In this document: piece by piece, positions 23,741 through 34,400 of the stretch
How the letters are laid out: each line of letters opens with the position of its first letter
Position numbering within the stretch: the first letter of the stretch is position 1
Position numbers and translations under genes: made by a program
Assembly: GCA_947460255.1 (NCBI GenBank)
Contig: CANHIS010000019.1
Span: 1 to 47,179, forward strand
From: Bacteroidota bacterium
GTDB taxonomy: Bacteria; Bacteroidota; Bacteroidia; M30B66
Direction: 5' to 3'
DNA: 47,179 nucleotides
The notes under the pieces: generated by a model
Database searches by the model: none
Told to the model about the DNA's origin: nothing
What the model saw: only the letters and a program-made list of their open reading frames with translations

Positions 23741-25087
23741 ATGGGTACTTCACTCGAAGCAATTTCTCCGGTCGACGGCCGATACAGTAAAACAACAGCA
23801 GTTCTTCAATCGTATTTTTCCGAATACGCATTGTTCAAATATCGGCTGCGCATAGAAATTGAGTACCTCATTGAACTTTCCTTGCCTGGACTACCTTGTG
23901 AAGGTTTGTTCTCCTCAAACGACATCGAAGCACTTCGTAAAATCTACCTTGATTTTTCTCTAGAAGACGCCTTGAAAATCAAGGAAATTGAGCAGAAAAC
24001 CAACCACGACATCAAGGCACTCGAATATTTCATCAAAGAACGACTCGATGAAATGGGCTTATCTTCTTCACGAGAATGGGTGCATTTCGGATTAACTTCC
24101 CAAGACATCAACAACACAGCAATTCCATTGTCACTCAAGGAAGCATCCGAACAAGTATTGTTTCCTTCTATTCAACAGTTGATCGAGCACTTAAATCAAC
24201 TTGCTAACGATTGGAGAGATGTTTCAATGCTTGCACGAACACACGGGCAGCCAGCATCTCCAACATCCCTTGGAAAGGAAATTTACGTATTCGTTGAGCG
24301 ACTCGAACTGGAGTTTTCCAAATTGAAAAACACAGTTTGGGCTGCAAAATTTGGCGGTGCAACAGGAAATTTCAATGCACACCACGTAGCGTTTCCTCAA
24401 ACCGATTGGGTGGCGTTTGCCAATCAATTTTTAAGCAGAGTTGGATTATACAGAAGCCGCACGACGACTCAGATAGAGCATTACGATCAAATGGCATCCT
24501 ATTGCCACAATGTGATTCGAATTCATTCCATTTTGATCGATTTGTGTCGCGATGTTTGGACATACATCTCGATGGAGTATTTCCGCCAGAAGGTGAAAGC
24601 CGGCGAAACTGGATCATCGGCAATGCCACACAAAGTAAACCCGATAGATTTTGAAAATGCCGAGGGAAATCTTGGTTATTCGAATGCCATCCTCGGCTTT
24701 TTAGCTGAAAAATTGCCGGTTTCCAGATTGCAGCGTGACCTCACAGATTCAACCGTATTGAGAAACATCGGGATGCCAATTTCTCACAGTATTATCGCCA
24801 TTCAATCGGTGCAAAAAGGGCTAGGGAAACTGCTACTCAACCAACAAGCGATATCGAACGATTTGAACAAGCATGCTGCAGTTGTTGCAGAAGCCATTCA
24901 AACAATTCTGCGTCGGGAATCATATCCAAATCCTTACGAAGCGCTCAAGGAACTCACCAGAGGCAAAGACCAAGTAAACTTGGATGATATTCGTGATTTT
25001 GTGAATCAACTTGATGTAAGTGAGCATGTTAAGCAGGAACTGCTTTCCATAACTCCATCCAATTACACAGGGATTATTTCATATTAA
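23741..25087 (+). CDS. purB: Adenylosuccinate lyase
   Basis: This 448-residue enzyme of the fumarase/aspartase superfamily catalyses two purine steps, splitting SAICAR to AICAR and adenylosuccinate to AMP, each releasing fumarate. It begins LEAISPVDGRYSKTTAVLQ, the usual start for this subfamily. It has the conserved blocks KTNHDIKALEYFIKE, WVHFGLTSQDINNTA, ARTHGQPASPTSLGKE and the superfamily signature GSSAMPHKVNPIDFENAEGN, whose loop carries the catalytic serine. Length is normal. A glycosyltransferase gene begins on the base after its stop. Confidence 0.98.
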   Translation: MGTSLEAISPVDGRYSKTTAVLQSYFSEYALFKYRLRIEIEYLIELSLPGLPCEGLFSSNDIEALRKIYLDFSLEDALKIKEIEQKTNHDIKALEYFIKERLDEMGLSSSREWVHFGLTSQDINNTAIPLSLKEASEQVLFPSIQQLIEHLNQLANDWRDVSMLARTHGQPASPTSLGKEIYVFVERLELEFSKLKNTVWAAKFGGATGNFNAHHVAFPQTDWVAFANQFLSRVGLYRSRTTTQIEHYDQMASYCHNVIRIHSILIDLCRDVWTYISMEYFRQKVKAGETGSSAMPHKVNPIDFENAEGNLGYSNAILGFLAEKLPVSRLQRDLTDSTVLRNIGMPISHSIIAIQSVQKGLGKLLLNQQAISNDLNKHAAVVAEAIQTILRRESYPNPYEALKELTRGKDQVNLDDIRDFVNQLDVSEHVKQELLSITPSNYTGIISY

Positions 25088-25960
25088 ATGCGCGTTTGCG
25101 GATTCACCATCATTCGAAATGCAGTAAAGTTCGACTATCCAATTGTTGAAGCAATTCGGTCGATTTTACCCGTCGTGGATGAATTTGTAGTCTTAATTGG
25201 GAACTCTGAAGACGAGACCAAACAGCTCATTGAATCGATCGGCTCCTCAAAAATCAGAATCTACGAAAGTGTTTGGGATGATTCGCTTCGCAAAGGCGGG
25301 CAAGTACTCGCGCTCGAAACCGATAAGGCCATGGCGCTAATTGGCGACGGATTTGATTGGGCATTTTATATCCAAGCCGATGAAGTGGTGCATGAAAATT
25401 ATCATTCGGCAATCGTTGAAGCCATGCACAATTGGAAAGATGATCAGCGAGTGGAAGGTTTGCTATTCGACTATGTTCATTTTTACGGTGATTACAATTA
25501 TATAGGCGATTCGAGGAAATGGTATCGGGCCGAAATTCGGATTGTTCGACCCAATATTGGCATCCGTTCATGGAAAGATGCACAAGGCTTTCGGAAGGAT
25601 TTGAGGAAGTTGAAAGTGAGAAAAATTGAAGCTTCGGTTTTTCATTACGGCTGGGTAAAACCGCCCGAAAAGCAACAAGCCAAGCAACAATATTTTCATA
25701 AGCTTTGGCACGACGACCGTTGGATGGAGGAAAATATTCCTGACCAAAGTCAATTTGATTATTCAGGTATTGATTCTGTAGCGAAATTCACCGGAACACA
25801 TCCCGAACCCATGTTGTCAAGAGTGGCTGCTCAATCTTGGAAAGTTGAAATTGATCCTTTAAAAAAGAAGCTATCATTCCGTTATAAATTTTTAATGCTT
25901 ATCGAACGAATTACTGGATGGCGTCCAGGCGAATACAAGAATTATCAAAGGATTGATTAG
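25088..25960 (+). CDS. Family 2-type glycosyltransferase
   Basis: This 290-residue protein has a GT-A type N-terminal half: MRVCGFTIIRNAVKFDYPIVEAIRSILPVVDEFVVLIGNSEDETKQLI, with a metal-binding-like FYIQADEVVHE at about 97-107 in the DxD position. The rest contains RAEIRIVRP and a histidine-rich VFHYGWVKPPEKQQAKQQYFHKLWHDDRW block. It would transfer a sugar from a nucleotide donor, probably to a surface glycan or lipid; donor and acceptor are not readable from sequence. The start codon follows the purB stop directly (TAAATG), so the two genes are co-transcribed. The pairing with purine synthesis looks incidental. Confidence 0.85.
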   Translation: MRVCGFTIIRNAVKFDYPIVEAIRSILPVVDEFVVLIGNSEDETKQLIESIGSSKIRIYESVWDDSLRKGGQVLALETDKAMALIGDGFDWAFYIQADEVVHENYHSAIVEAMHNWKDDQRVEGLLFDYVHFYGDYNYIGDSRKWYRAEIRIVRPNIGIRSWKDAQGFRKDLRKLKVRKIEASVFHYGWVKPPEKQQAKQQYFHKLWHDDRWMEENIPDQSQFDYSGIDSVAKFTGTHPEPMLSRVAAQSWKVEIDPLKKKLSFRYKFLMLIERITGWRPGEYKNYQRID

Positions 25961-26022
25961 TTATCCAATTTTTATCTTCAATTTCATTAACATTCTTGTT
26001 TATAATTGCCCAACAGAATAGA

Positions 26023-26052
26023 TTTCTTCGGCATTTCAATTTCGTAGGTTTG
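26023..26052 (+). promoter_or_regulatory. Promoter of the purL-radC-meaB run
   Basis: TAGGTTTG at 26045-26052 matches TAnnTTTG exactly, with TTTC at 26023-26026 in the -33 position after a spacer near 19 nt. The purL ATG is at 26070, giving a leader of about 14 nt. No purine riboswitch is present. Confidence 0.55.
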
Positions 26053-26069
26053 CAATCTCAATTTTCGTC

Positions 26070-28316
26070 ATGCAAACCGAGCAAAATACTCTTACAACCG
26101 TTGAAACCGCCGGCAAACTCGGCCTTTTACCTGAAGAATTTACCCGCATTTGTGAAATCCTTGGCAGAACGCCAAACTTCACCGAATTAAGCATCTTCTC
26201 TGTGATGTGGAGCGAGCACTGCTCCTACAAAAATTCCATCTCATGGCTCAAAACGCTTCCACGAGATGGTGAATGTATGTTGGCCAAAGCCGGTGAAGAA
26301 AATGCTGGCTTAGTTGATATTGGTGGCGGATTAGGTTGCGCATTTAAGATCGAATCACACAACCACCCTTCGGCACTCGAGCCTTATCAAGGCGCTGCAA
26401 CTGGTGTTGGTGGAATTAACCGCGACATTTTCACAATGGGTGCTCGGCCAATTGCACAACTCAATTCACTCCGTTTTGGAGATCTAAAACTTGACCGCAC
26501 ACGTTGGTTGTTGAAAGGCGTTGTGAAAGGAATTGGTGATTATGGAAATGCCTTCGGAATTCCAGTGGTTGGCGGTGAAGTATTTTTCGACGAATGTTAC
26601 AACCAAAACCCATTGGTAAATGCCATGTCTGTTGGGATTGTGAAAGCTGGCGAAACAGCCTCTGCAACTTCATACGGTGCTGGAAATCCAGTATATATTG
26701 TAGGATCTTCCACCGGGAAAGACGGAATCCACGGAGCTACATTTGCCTCTGGCGATTTAACTGAAGAATCAGCCAAAGATCTTCCTGCTGTTCAAGTGGG
26801 TGATCCTTTTCAAGAAAAACTTTTGCTAGAAGCTACATTAGAGGTTATCCAAACCAAAGCCATTATCGGGATGCAAGACATGGGAGCAGCTGGAATTACC
26901 TGCTCAACTTCCGAAATGTCCGCCAAGGGTGAGCACGGCATGGATATCTGGCTCGACAAAGTGCCAACCCGCCAACAAGGTATGCACGGCTGGGAAATCC
27001 TCCTTTCCGAATCGCAAGAAAGAATGCTCATGGTGGTTGAAAAGGGTAGGGAAGAAGAAGTTGAGGCAGTGTTTGCAAAATGGGATCTTCATTATGCAGT
27101 AATTGGCTCCGTTACAGAAGGAAACCGTTTGAAATACTACATGAATGGCGAACTTGAAGCCGATGTTCCAGCACACGATCTTGTACTAGGCGGCGGCGCT
27201 CCTGTTTATAAACGTGAATTTTCAGAACCTGCCTATTTTGCTGAAGCTCAAAAGTTTGATGCATCATCAATTGCAATTCCAGAAAACCTAAAAGAGGTAG
27301 CTCGTTTCCTCACCGCACAGCCAAACATCGCCTCGAAACGTTGGGTGTACCAACAATATGACTCGATGGTGGGCACGGCAAATATGTCGACCAACAATGC
27401 GTCTGACGCTGCAGTTGTTGCCGTGAAAGATTCAAACAAAGCACTTGTAATGACAGTTGACTGCAACTCTCGTTATGTGCATGCAGATCCTGAAAAAGGA
27501 GCCTCAATTGCAGTAGCCGAAGCGGCTCGTAACATTGTTTGTTCAGGAGGAAAGCCGATGGCAATTACTAACTGTTTGAATTTTGGAAATCCATACAATC
27601 CTGAAGTTTACTGGCAGTTTGTTGGTGCAATCAAAGGAATGGGTGCAGCATGTCGTGCTTTCAACACACCTGTTACAGGCGGAAATGTGAGCTTTTATAA
27701 CCACACCGTTGTGAGCGGCAAACAAGCAATCCCAGTTTTCCCAACACCTACAATTGGTATGTTAGGATTGATGGAAGACAAAGAACGTCACACCGGATTG
27801 TCTTTTAAAAACGAAGGAGATCAGATTTTTATGATCGGAAATCCATCAGACGATATGCATTCTTCAGAATACCTTTACGCATTTCACAATGTGAAGCTGA
27901 GTCCAGCGCCAGCATTCGATTTAGATGAGGAAATGGTGATGCATACCGCAGTTTCTGGTTTGATTGCCAATGAGTTGATCGTTTCTGCACATGATGTTTC
28001 TGACGGCGGTTTGTTTGTGGCGCTTGCAGAATCTGGATTCCTTCACAACAAAGGATTTTCGATTCAAACAGATGATCAATTCCGCAAAGATGGTTTCTTG
28101 TTTGGTGAGGCTCAAGGCCGCGTGATTGTTAGTGTATCGGCAGATAAACTGGAAGCATTCAACGAATTTATGGCTCTTTCGGAAGCCAATTTCACACTTC
28201 TTGGTGAAGTTACTGGCGGTGAAATTTTGGTGGATGAAGAATCATTCGGAACGATTGGTGAATTTGTACAAGCATATGAAGGCACCCTTCCAGCTTATAT
28301 GAATCATGGAAAATGA
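26070..28316 (+). CDS. purL: Phosphoribosylformylglycinamidine synthase subunit PurL (small type)
   Basis: This 748-residue enzyme performs the fourth step of purine synthesis, converting FGAR to FGAM with ATP and ammonia. Its length marks it as the small PurL, which works with separate PurQ and PurS; neither is in the window. Visible motifs are [11 protein letters not shown] (about 46-56), the ATP/phosphate loops [35 protein letters not shown], the repeat-domain block [34 protein letters not shown] and [18 protein letters not shown]. The two halves repeat the same AIR-synthetase-like fold. Its end overlaps the radC start by 11 nt. Confidence 0.97.
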   Translation: MQTEQNTLTTVETAGKLGLLPEEFTRICEILGRTPNFTELSIFSVMWSEHCSYKNSISWLKTLPRDGECMLAKAGEENAGLVDIGGGLGCAFKIESHNHPSALEPYQGAATGVGGINRDIFTMGARPIAQLNSLRFGDLKLDRTRWLLKGVVKGIGDYGNAFGIPVVGGEVFFDECYNQNPLVNAMSVGIVKAGETASATSYGAGNPVYIVGSSTGKDGIHGATFASGDLTEESAKDLPAVQVGDPFQEKLLLEATLEVIQTKAIIGMQDMGAAGITCSTSEMSAKGEHGMDIWLDKVPTRQQGMHGWEILLSESQERMLMVVEKGREEEVEAVFAKWDLHYAVIGSVTEGNRLKYYMNGELEADVPAHDLVLGGGAPVYKREFSEPAYFAEAQKFDASSIAIPENLKEVARFLTAQPNIASKRWVYQQYDSMVGTANMSTNNASDAAVVAVKDSNKALVMTVDCNSRYVHADPEKGASIAVAEAARNIVCSGGKPMAITNCLNFGNPYNPEVYWQFVGAIKGMGAACRAFNTPVTGGNVSFYNHTVVSGKQAIPVFPTPTIGMLGLMEDKERHTGLSFKNEGDQIFMIGNPSDDMHSSEYLYAFHNVKLSPAPAFDLDEEMVMHTAVSGLIANELIVSAHDVSDGGLFVALAESGFLHNKGFSIQTDDQFRKDGFLFGEAQGRVIVSVSADKLEAFNEFMALSEANFTLLGEVTGGEILVDEESFGTIGEFVQAYEGTLPAYMNHGK

Positions 28317-29001
28317 TGAGTTTCGTCCGATAAGAAATTGGAATGAAGATGATCGTCCGCGCGAAAAACTCAATCAAAAGGGAGCTTCTGCGCTTTCGGA
28401 TGCCGAACTTCTAGCCATATTGATTGGATCAGGAACTCGCCAAAACAGCGCCCTCGATTTGGCCAGAATGGTATTGCATCGTGCAGGAAACAATTTGATA
28501 GAGCTTTCGAAGATTCCAGGTTACCAGCTGCGCGAAATTCGTGGTATTGGCGAAGCACGGAGTATCATCATTACTGCTGCGCTCGAATTGGGACGTAGAC
28601 GGCAAGGCGCCGATGTAGAGCCAAGGCCATTAGTGAAATGCTCCACCGATCTTTATCGACACATGGATTTTCGAATTGCCCATCTTGGGCATGAGGAATT
28701 TTGGGTAGCCTCACTTAACCAATCTAACCGAATAACTGGTTGCCGCAGGATTTCTTCTGGAGGAATCACAAGCACTGTTGCCGATGTGCGCATCATGCTT
28801 CGGTTTGCCTTGGAAATGAACGCCACATCCATCGCACTGTTTCACAATCACCCTTCTGGAAACTTGAAGCCCAGTGATGCCGATATTCGTCTCACAAAAA
28901 ATGTGGTGCAAGCTTCAACATGGATGGACATTCGTGTGTTGGATCATATTATCATCGGAGAATCAGGATACTTTAGCTTTTCGGATGAGCAACTAATCTA
29001 A
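28306..29001 (+). CDS. radC: RadC family JAMM/MPN-domain protein
   Basis: This 231-residue protein has an N-terminal helix-hairpin-helix-like region ([27 protein letters not shown] ... [15 protein letters not shown]) and a C-terminal JAB1/MPN metalloprotease-like domain. The zinc-binding motif is [15 protein letters not shown] (two histidines plus a distal aspartate), and a glutamate-containing upstream strand is also present. Length is typical for full-length RadC. The family was once linked to DNA repair in E. coli, but that assignment was traced to another gene, so the biochemical role is uncertain. It overlaps purL by 11 nt and is followed 3 nt later by meaB. Confidence 0.95.
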   Translation: MENDEFRPIRNWNEDDRPREKLNQKGASALSDAELLAILIGSGTRQNSALDLARMVLHRAGNNLIELSKIPGYQLREIRGIGEARSIIITAALELGRRRQGADVEPRPLVKCSTDLYRHMDFRIAHLGHEEFWVASLNQSNRITGCRRISSGGITSTVADVRIMLRFALEMNATSIALFHNHPSGNLKPSDADIRLTKNVVQASTWMDIRVLDHIIIGESGYFSFSDEQLI

Positions 29002-29004
29002 ACC

Positions 29005-30048
29005 ATGAAAAAGGCAGACCGTCACCAACAAGCTATTCGCGACATTCAGTCGGTGAGGTCGAAAAACCTTCAGCCTGCGCAACTTGCCACCGAACTTTTG
29101 AGTGGAAATCGCGCTGTTCTGTCGCAATGCATCACGCTTACAGAAAGTTCTGCAGCTGCCGATAGAAATAAAGCACAGCAAATTTTATCGATCGTTCAGT
29201 CGCACGCAGGAAAATCTATTAGAATCGGAATTAGCGGAGTGCCTGGTGCAGGGAAAAGTACTTTCATTGAAGCATTTGGAGTTTGGTTGTGTGAGAAAGG
29301 GCATCGTGTAGCAGTGTTGGCAGTTGACCCAAGTTCTGAAACTGGGAAAGGCAGTATTCTAGGCGATAAAACCCGAATGAACGAGCTTGCTGCACGCAAG
29401 GATGCATTTATAAGACCTAGTCCGAGTTCTGGAAACTTAGGTGGAGTTGCGCGAAAAACCAGGGAATCCATCTATCTCTGCGAAGCTGCAGGATTTGATG
29501 TGATTTTGGTTGAAACTGTTGGCGTTGGACAAAACGAAACGGCAGTGCATTCGATGGTTGATGTATTTGTGTTGATTTCGGTTGCAGGAACTGGTGATGA
29601 GCTACAAGGCATTAAGCGTGGAATCACCGAACTGGCAGATTTGGTATTGGTGAACAAAGCTGATGGAAACAATCTACCCATGGCCAAAGCTGCACGACAA
29701 GATATGTCACGTGCCTTCCATTTGATGCCCGAAAAAGCGAGTGGTTGGACTGCCCAAGCTCAGCTGTGTTCGGCACTCGAAAAAACTGGATTGTCTGAAG
29801 CTTGGGAGCAAATCAGAAAATTCCAAGAGCACACCTTGGCCAACGGTTATTTTGAAAAACACCGCCTCGATCAACTAAAATATTGGCTGCACGATTATCT
29901 CAGAGAAGAATTGTGGAATCGATTTTTACAACATCCTGATGTCGCGAATCAATTTGAGTTTACAAGTGATCAAGTTTCTTCGCTGGAGCTTCCCGTGGCA
30001 ACTGCTGCCGAAATGCTGCTAACACTTTACAACAAAAGCCGCGACTGA
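29005..30048 (+). CDS. meaB: MeaB/ArgK-type P-loop GTPase, methylmalonyl-CoA mutase chaperone
   Basis: This 347-residue G3E-family GTPase protects and reactivates B12-dependent methylmalonyl-CoA mutase. The G-domain motifs are visible: P-loop GVPGAGKST (about 77-85), AVDPSSETGKGSILGDKTRM, ETVGVGQNE (about 170-178), and the guanine specificity motif NKAD (about 216-219). The C-terminal helical dimerisation arm follows (EHTLANGYFEKHRLDQLKYWLHDYLREELW). The mutase genes are not in the window. Together with metH it indicates that cobalamin is used by this organism in two pathways. It is the last gene of the purL-radC-meaB run. Confidence 0.95.
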   Translation: MKKADRHQQAIRDIQSVRSKNLQPAQLATELLSGNRAVLSQCITLTESSAAADRNKAQQILSIVQSHAGKSIRIGISGVPGAGKSTFIEAFGVWLCEKGHRVAVLAVDPSSETGKGSILGDKTRMNELAARKDAFIRPSPSSGNLGGVARKTRESIYLCEAAGFDVILVETVGVGQNETAVHSMVDVFVLISVAGTGDELQGIKRGITELADLVLVNKADGNNLPMAKAARQDMSRAFHLMPEKASGWTAQAQLCSALEKTGLSEAWEQIRKFQEHTLANGYFEKHRLDQLKYWLHDYLREELWNRFLQHPDVANQFEFTSDQVSSLELPVATAAEMLLTLYNKSRD

Positions 30049-30116
30049 AACAAATAGCTTCAAGCAATTGCAGGCTACTTTTCCAGGGGAAATTTAAATC
30101 GATAAGCTTAAATTAC

Positions 30117-31382
30117 TTAGCCAATAATCATTCCTGCGAGGCAAGCCGACATGTAAGATGCTAATGTTCCAGCCATTAAAGCTTTAAGTCCTAAGCGAGC
30201 AAGGTCTGCACGGCGTTCGGGCGCGAGTTCTCCAATGCCTCCGATTTGCATACCAACTGAAGAGAAATTCGCGAAACCACAAATGGCAATTGAGCAAATC
30301 AGCAAGCCTTTTTCGGTAACAATTGGTACAGTTTTATTGGCTAAATTTTGGAAAGCCACAAATTCATTTACGGTAAGTTTTTGTCCTAATAAGGTGGCTA
30401 CAGAATTTACGTCTTGTGCTGGAACTCCCATTGCCCAAGCCATCGGATAAAATATTTTACCGAAAATCCAGTCGAGGGATAGGTTAAATTCAGGATTAAA
30501 GATGTGTCCAACGTGAATCAAAATCCAGTCGATCATAGTGATGAGTGCAATGAAACCGATCAACATGGCGATTACATTCATGGCAATCTTGAAACCATCG
30601 CCGGCGCCGTGTGAAATCGCGTCGATCACATTCACATAATGGCTTTTTACATTGAGTTTTACCTTGCCCATGGTTTCACTTTCTTCCGTTTCAGGATAGA
30701 GGATTTTCGCAATTACGAGCGCTCCGGGAGCTGCCATCAAACTTGCGGCAATTAATTTGGGAGCTAAATCGAGTCCTGCTTTGGCGCCCATATTCACATA
30801 TACAACTAGGATTCCACCTGCAATACACGCCAAAGAGCCTGTCATTGAGGCGAGTAGCTCGCTTTTGGTCATCCCTTTCAAATAAGGTCTGATCATTACT
30901 TGCGCTTCAACCTGACCAACAAACGCACTGGCAACGTTGCTCAAAGCTTCTGCACCACTCACTTTCATCACTGCATTCATGGCGCGAGCAATAATCGAAA
31001 CCACACGTTGCATTATATTTAGGTGATATAAAATCGCCACCAACACACATACCAAAATTATAGTGGCCGTAACGTTGAAAGCAAACACAAAACCACCAGC
31101 CATAAAGTTGCCGATGGAGCCGTCAACTTGCTGAACACCAATGCCTCCATAAACAAAAGAAGCACCTTTACGGGCAAATTCTTCGATTTTTTCCATGCCG
31201 TGCCCAATTGTTTGAAAAAAGCGAGTTACTGGTGGAATTCGAAGAACTAAAATGGCGATGACGATTTGAAGAGAAATTCCGCTTACAACCAATCGGTAGT
31301 TAATTGCCTTTCGGTTATTGGAGAAAAGATAGGCGATTCCAAGAATCAGAATCATTCCAAGTAATCCGGTAAATCTTTCCAT
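30117..31382 (-). CDS. nupC: NupC-type concentrative nucleoside transporter
   Basis: This 421-residue inner-membrane protein has the CNT family pattern: a first helix ILGIAYLFSNNRKAINYRLV, then GIGVQQVDGSIGNFMAGGFVFAFNVTATII, then SNVASAFVGQVEAQVMIRPYLKGMTKSELLASMTGSLACIAGGILVVYV. The C-terminal signature NEFVAFQNL and ICGFANFSSVGMQIGGIGELAPERR shapes the nucleoside and cation sites. It imports nucleosides with sodium or protons, feeding salvage alongside the purine synthesis genes nearby. Length is standard, with some ten hydrophobic segments. It follows the helicase gene on the same strand after a 106-nt gap. Confidence 0.95.
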   Translation of the reverse strand: MERFTGLLGMILILGIAYLFSNNRKAINYRLVVSGISLQIVIAILVLRIPPVTRFFQTIGHGMEKIEEFARKGASFVYGGIGVQQVDGSIGNFMAGGFVFAFNVTATIILVCVLVAILYHLNIMQRVVSIIARAMNAVMKVSGAEALSNVASAFVGQVEAQVMIRPYLKGMTKSELLASMTGSLACIAGGILVVYVNMGAKAGLDLAPKLIAASLMAAPGALVIAKILYPETEESETMGKVKLNVKSHYVNVIDAISHGAGDGFKIAMNVIAMLIGFIALITMIDWILIHVGHIFNPEFNLSLDWIFGKIFYPMAWAMGVPAQDVNSVATLLGQKLTVNEFVAFQNLANKTVPIVTEKGLLICSIAICGFANFSSVGMQIGGIGELAPERRADLARLGLKALMAGTLASYMSACLAGMIIG

Positions 31383-31488
31383 AGGATGAATTTGTTCAGT
31401 TTGAATTGAGTTGGTAAAGTAGAAAGAAATCCTTGTTGTTGAACGCGTACCATTTAAGGTGCCGATTGTTAAATTAAATCAATGAATT

Positions 31489-34400
31489 TCAGATGGATAC
31501 CTCTTCAATCAAGGGCTTTTCGTGCAGGTACACAACGTAGCCCTTCAACGATTTTTTGCCCATTTCATGGAGAATGTTCATGTAACCTTCCACTTGTTTT
31601 CGATGCGCACTTTTCGATTTTCCGGTTTTATAATCCACCACGATGGTTTCATTTTCTGTTTCTACCACACGGTCGGGACGCAACAATGTGCCATCTGCGA
31701 GTATCAAGGTTCTTTCAGCGTATTTTTTGTTTGTTGATTTGAAACAAGGTTCCATTTCTGGAAGAGTTAAAAGCGATTTCATTTGTTGCACGATTTCAGA
31801 TGCTTCTGATTCTGTGCACAGTCCATCCTCCAACAAACGCAAATGTGCCATCGAAAGATCATCGATCGTATTGATCCATGAAAGTGCAAGGTGGACCAAT
31901 TTCCCTAAACGCACTGCCTCCGATGGATCTTCAGGATCCCATAACAAATTGGCTTCTCGGTGAATATTGATCTTGTCTTGCCAAGCTCCGATGGAATACT
32001 TTATGAGCACAGATTTTTCTGCCGGCTTTTCCTCTTTATTCTTGGTATTGGTGAAAGCTTCTTCACCCCAAATAAATCGTCCATTATCGTCCTGTTTGTC
32101 AGTGTTTTGTGTCTTACAAAAATGACTGAGAAAATTGCCCCAACCTGCAGGATCTTTCGCCTCTTTGTCTTTCTTTGGCTTTACTTCTTTGTCTTCCGTT
32201 AAAATATATAAAGCCGACTCTGGACGGGTAGTGGCCACGTACATCAAGTTGATCAAATCGAGGTTGTAACGGTTGTTTTCCAGTTCAAGTAAGTCGGCAA
32301 AGACTGTGTTGTCGAGCTTCTTGCCAATATTTAATCTTGCCGACGGAAGTCCTGCCGGTAGTCTATTTGCATCACTTACCCATTCGTAAGAGTTCTGTTT
32401 TCGTTCGTTCATTGCAAATGGAAAAATAACCACTGGAAACTGTAGACCTTTCGATTTGTGAATCGTCATGATCCTCACAGCATTTGCACTTTGAGGTAAA
32501 GTGATGCTGAGTTTGGTTTCTTTTTCTTCCCAATATTCAAGGAACGATGGAATGTCGGGTGTAACCTGATCGGTAGCAAACCAAACGGCTTCCATAAAAA
32601 ACTGAAGAAACGGATTCGATTGCAAGTGAAACCCAAAGGCGCGACTAATTGAGTGGCATGCTTCAGGAAGTGACGATGCACGTAGTTTTTCGGTATTTAA
32701 ATGGATGTTCACCGAAGCCAATAATTTCACAACATCGGCCTCAATCATTTTACATTGCTGTATTAAATCGGGTAGATTCTTGAATGGAAGCCTATCACGT
32801 TCAACTAAATAGCTGCAAACATGAAACAGATTTACCGATGTATTCTGATCTGCCAATACGCGCAACCAAGCGAGTAACATCTGCACTTCTGCGGAAGATG
32901 CAACCAACAAAGATTCATTTGAAATCACTGGAATTTCTTCTGCAATCAAGCTGTTGGCAATCAAACTGCCGCTTTTATTGTTGCGTGTTAGTATGGCAAT
33001 ATCGCTGAATTCGAATTTCTTTTGCCCAACCAATTCTCGGATAATTTCCAGAATTCGGTGCACTTGAACATCGTTTTTATCTAAGTCGTTCTCCTCATCA
33101 GGCGATAAAAATTCAACCGAAACAAACCCTCCAGATTTACTTGCTGGACTGTTCTGGTTGAGACCCTTGTACACATCTTGAAAATCGCCGGTGAGCCAAT
33201 TCTCAGCTAACGATTTGTAAATCTGATTGTTCCAGTTGGTAATTTCGGGCAATGACCTGAAATTGGTTTCCAATGGAAGTTTTTTCTGGTTGGCTTTAAG
33301 TAAGGTGTATCGCTCAAGTTGAATTGGCGAGAGGTTGTATGGATAAGGTTCCGGCAGGCGGATAAATTGCTCCACGTCTCCGCCTCTGAAACGGTAAATC
33401 GCTTGTTTACCATCTCCCACAACTAGCGATGCAGATTCGGTTGACAATCCATTTTGAATCAATGGAAGCAAATTCTGCCACTGCAAAACCGATGTGTCTT
33501 GAAATTCATCGATGAGGTAATGTTGATACTTTTCGCCTAGACGTTCGAAGATAAAGGGTGCTGGTTCATGAAATACAATTTCTGCAACTCGTCTGTTAAA
33601 TTCCGAAATGTGAAGCAGGTGTTGTTCTTTCCGAATCTTATCGATCATGTTCGACAATTCGCTCATTAGTGCCATGGTGAAAAGTGAATCTTTGATCATT
33701 GAAATAAGCTGGTAATCTTTTCCCTCTTTGGCTTGCAGAATTAAAATTTGCTCAATGGCCTTAAAAAGTTGGTCTTGAATGGATTCAATCGTTGCTTTTT
33801 CGGCTGCCGTTGCAGTTCCACTAGACCATTTATCCGATTCGATTGTTTTAGCCACATTGGCTCCAAGTTCAATTTTGTCTTTGAAGTTTATTCCAAATTC
33901 ACTTGCTTTTTTAAAGGTGCCAAACACACCGTTTTTGCCATTTGCTAAAGCCTTTGCTTCGATATTGTGCTGGCTGAGCAGTTGCATTGCGCTTTCGCCA
34001 ATGGCGCGCATTTTCTCTTCATAACGGAGAATTGTTTTTTGAAATTCGTTTCGGAGTTTAATATAATCACCGGGTGGAATTTCCGCAAGCAATCGTATGG
34101 CTTCCGCTTTTTGATCATCCAATAAATCGTTTGCTGTTTCGGTAAGTTCCCTGCGGATGTCAAAGCCCTTTTCTTCATCGGTGTAAAACTCAGTGAAGCC
34201 TTTAAGTATTTTGGTAATCTCAGGATTTTCTCCAGCTTGATCAATGAGGTCATCAACAGCTTGCTGGATCAAATTTTCTTTTTGCAATTCAACCGAAAAC
34301 GTCACTGGAAGATGTAAATCATACGCGAATGTTCTCACCACACGGTGCATGAAACTATCGATGGTGCCTATTGAAAAATCGGCATAATTGTGTAGAATTG

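Noticed and set aside
30091-30114. AT-only inverted repeat between meaB and nupC as a terminator
   Set aside because: The stem is 7 A-T pairs with no T tract, too weak to call.
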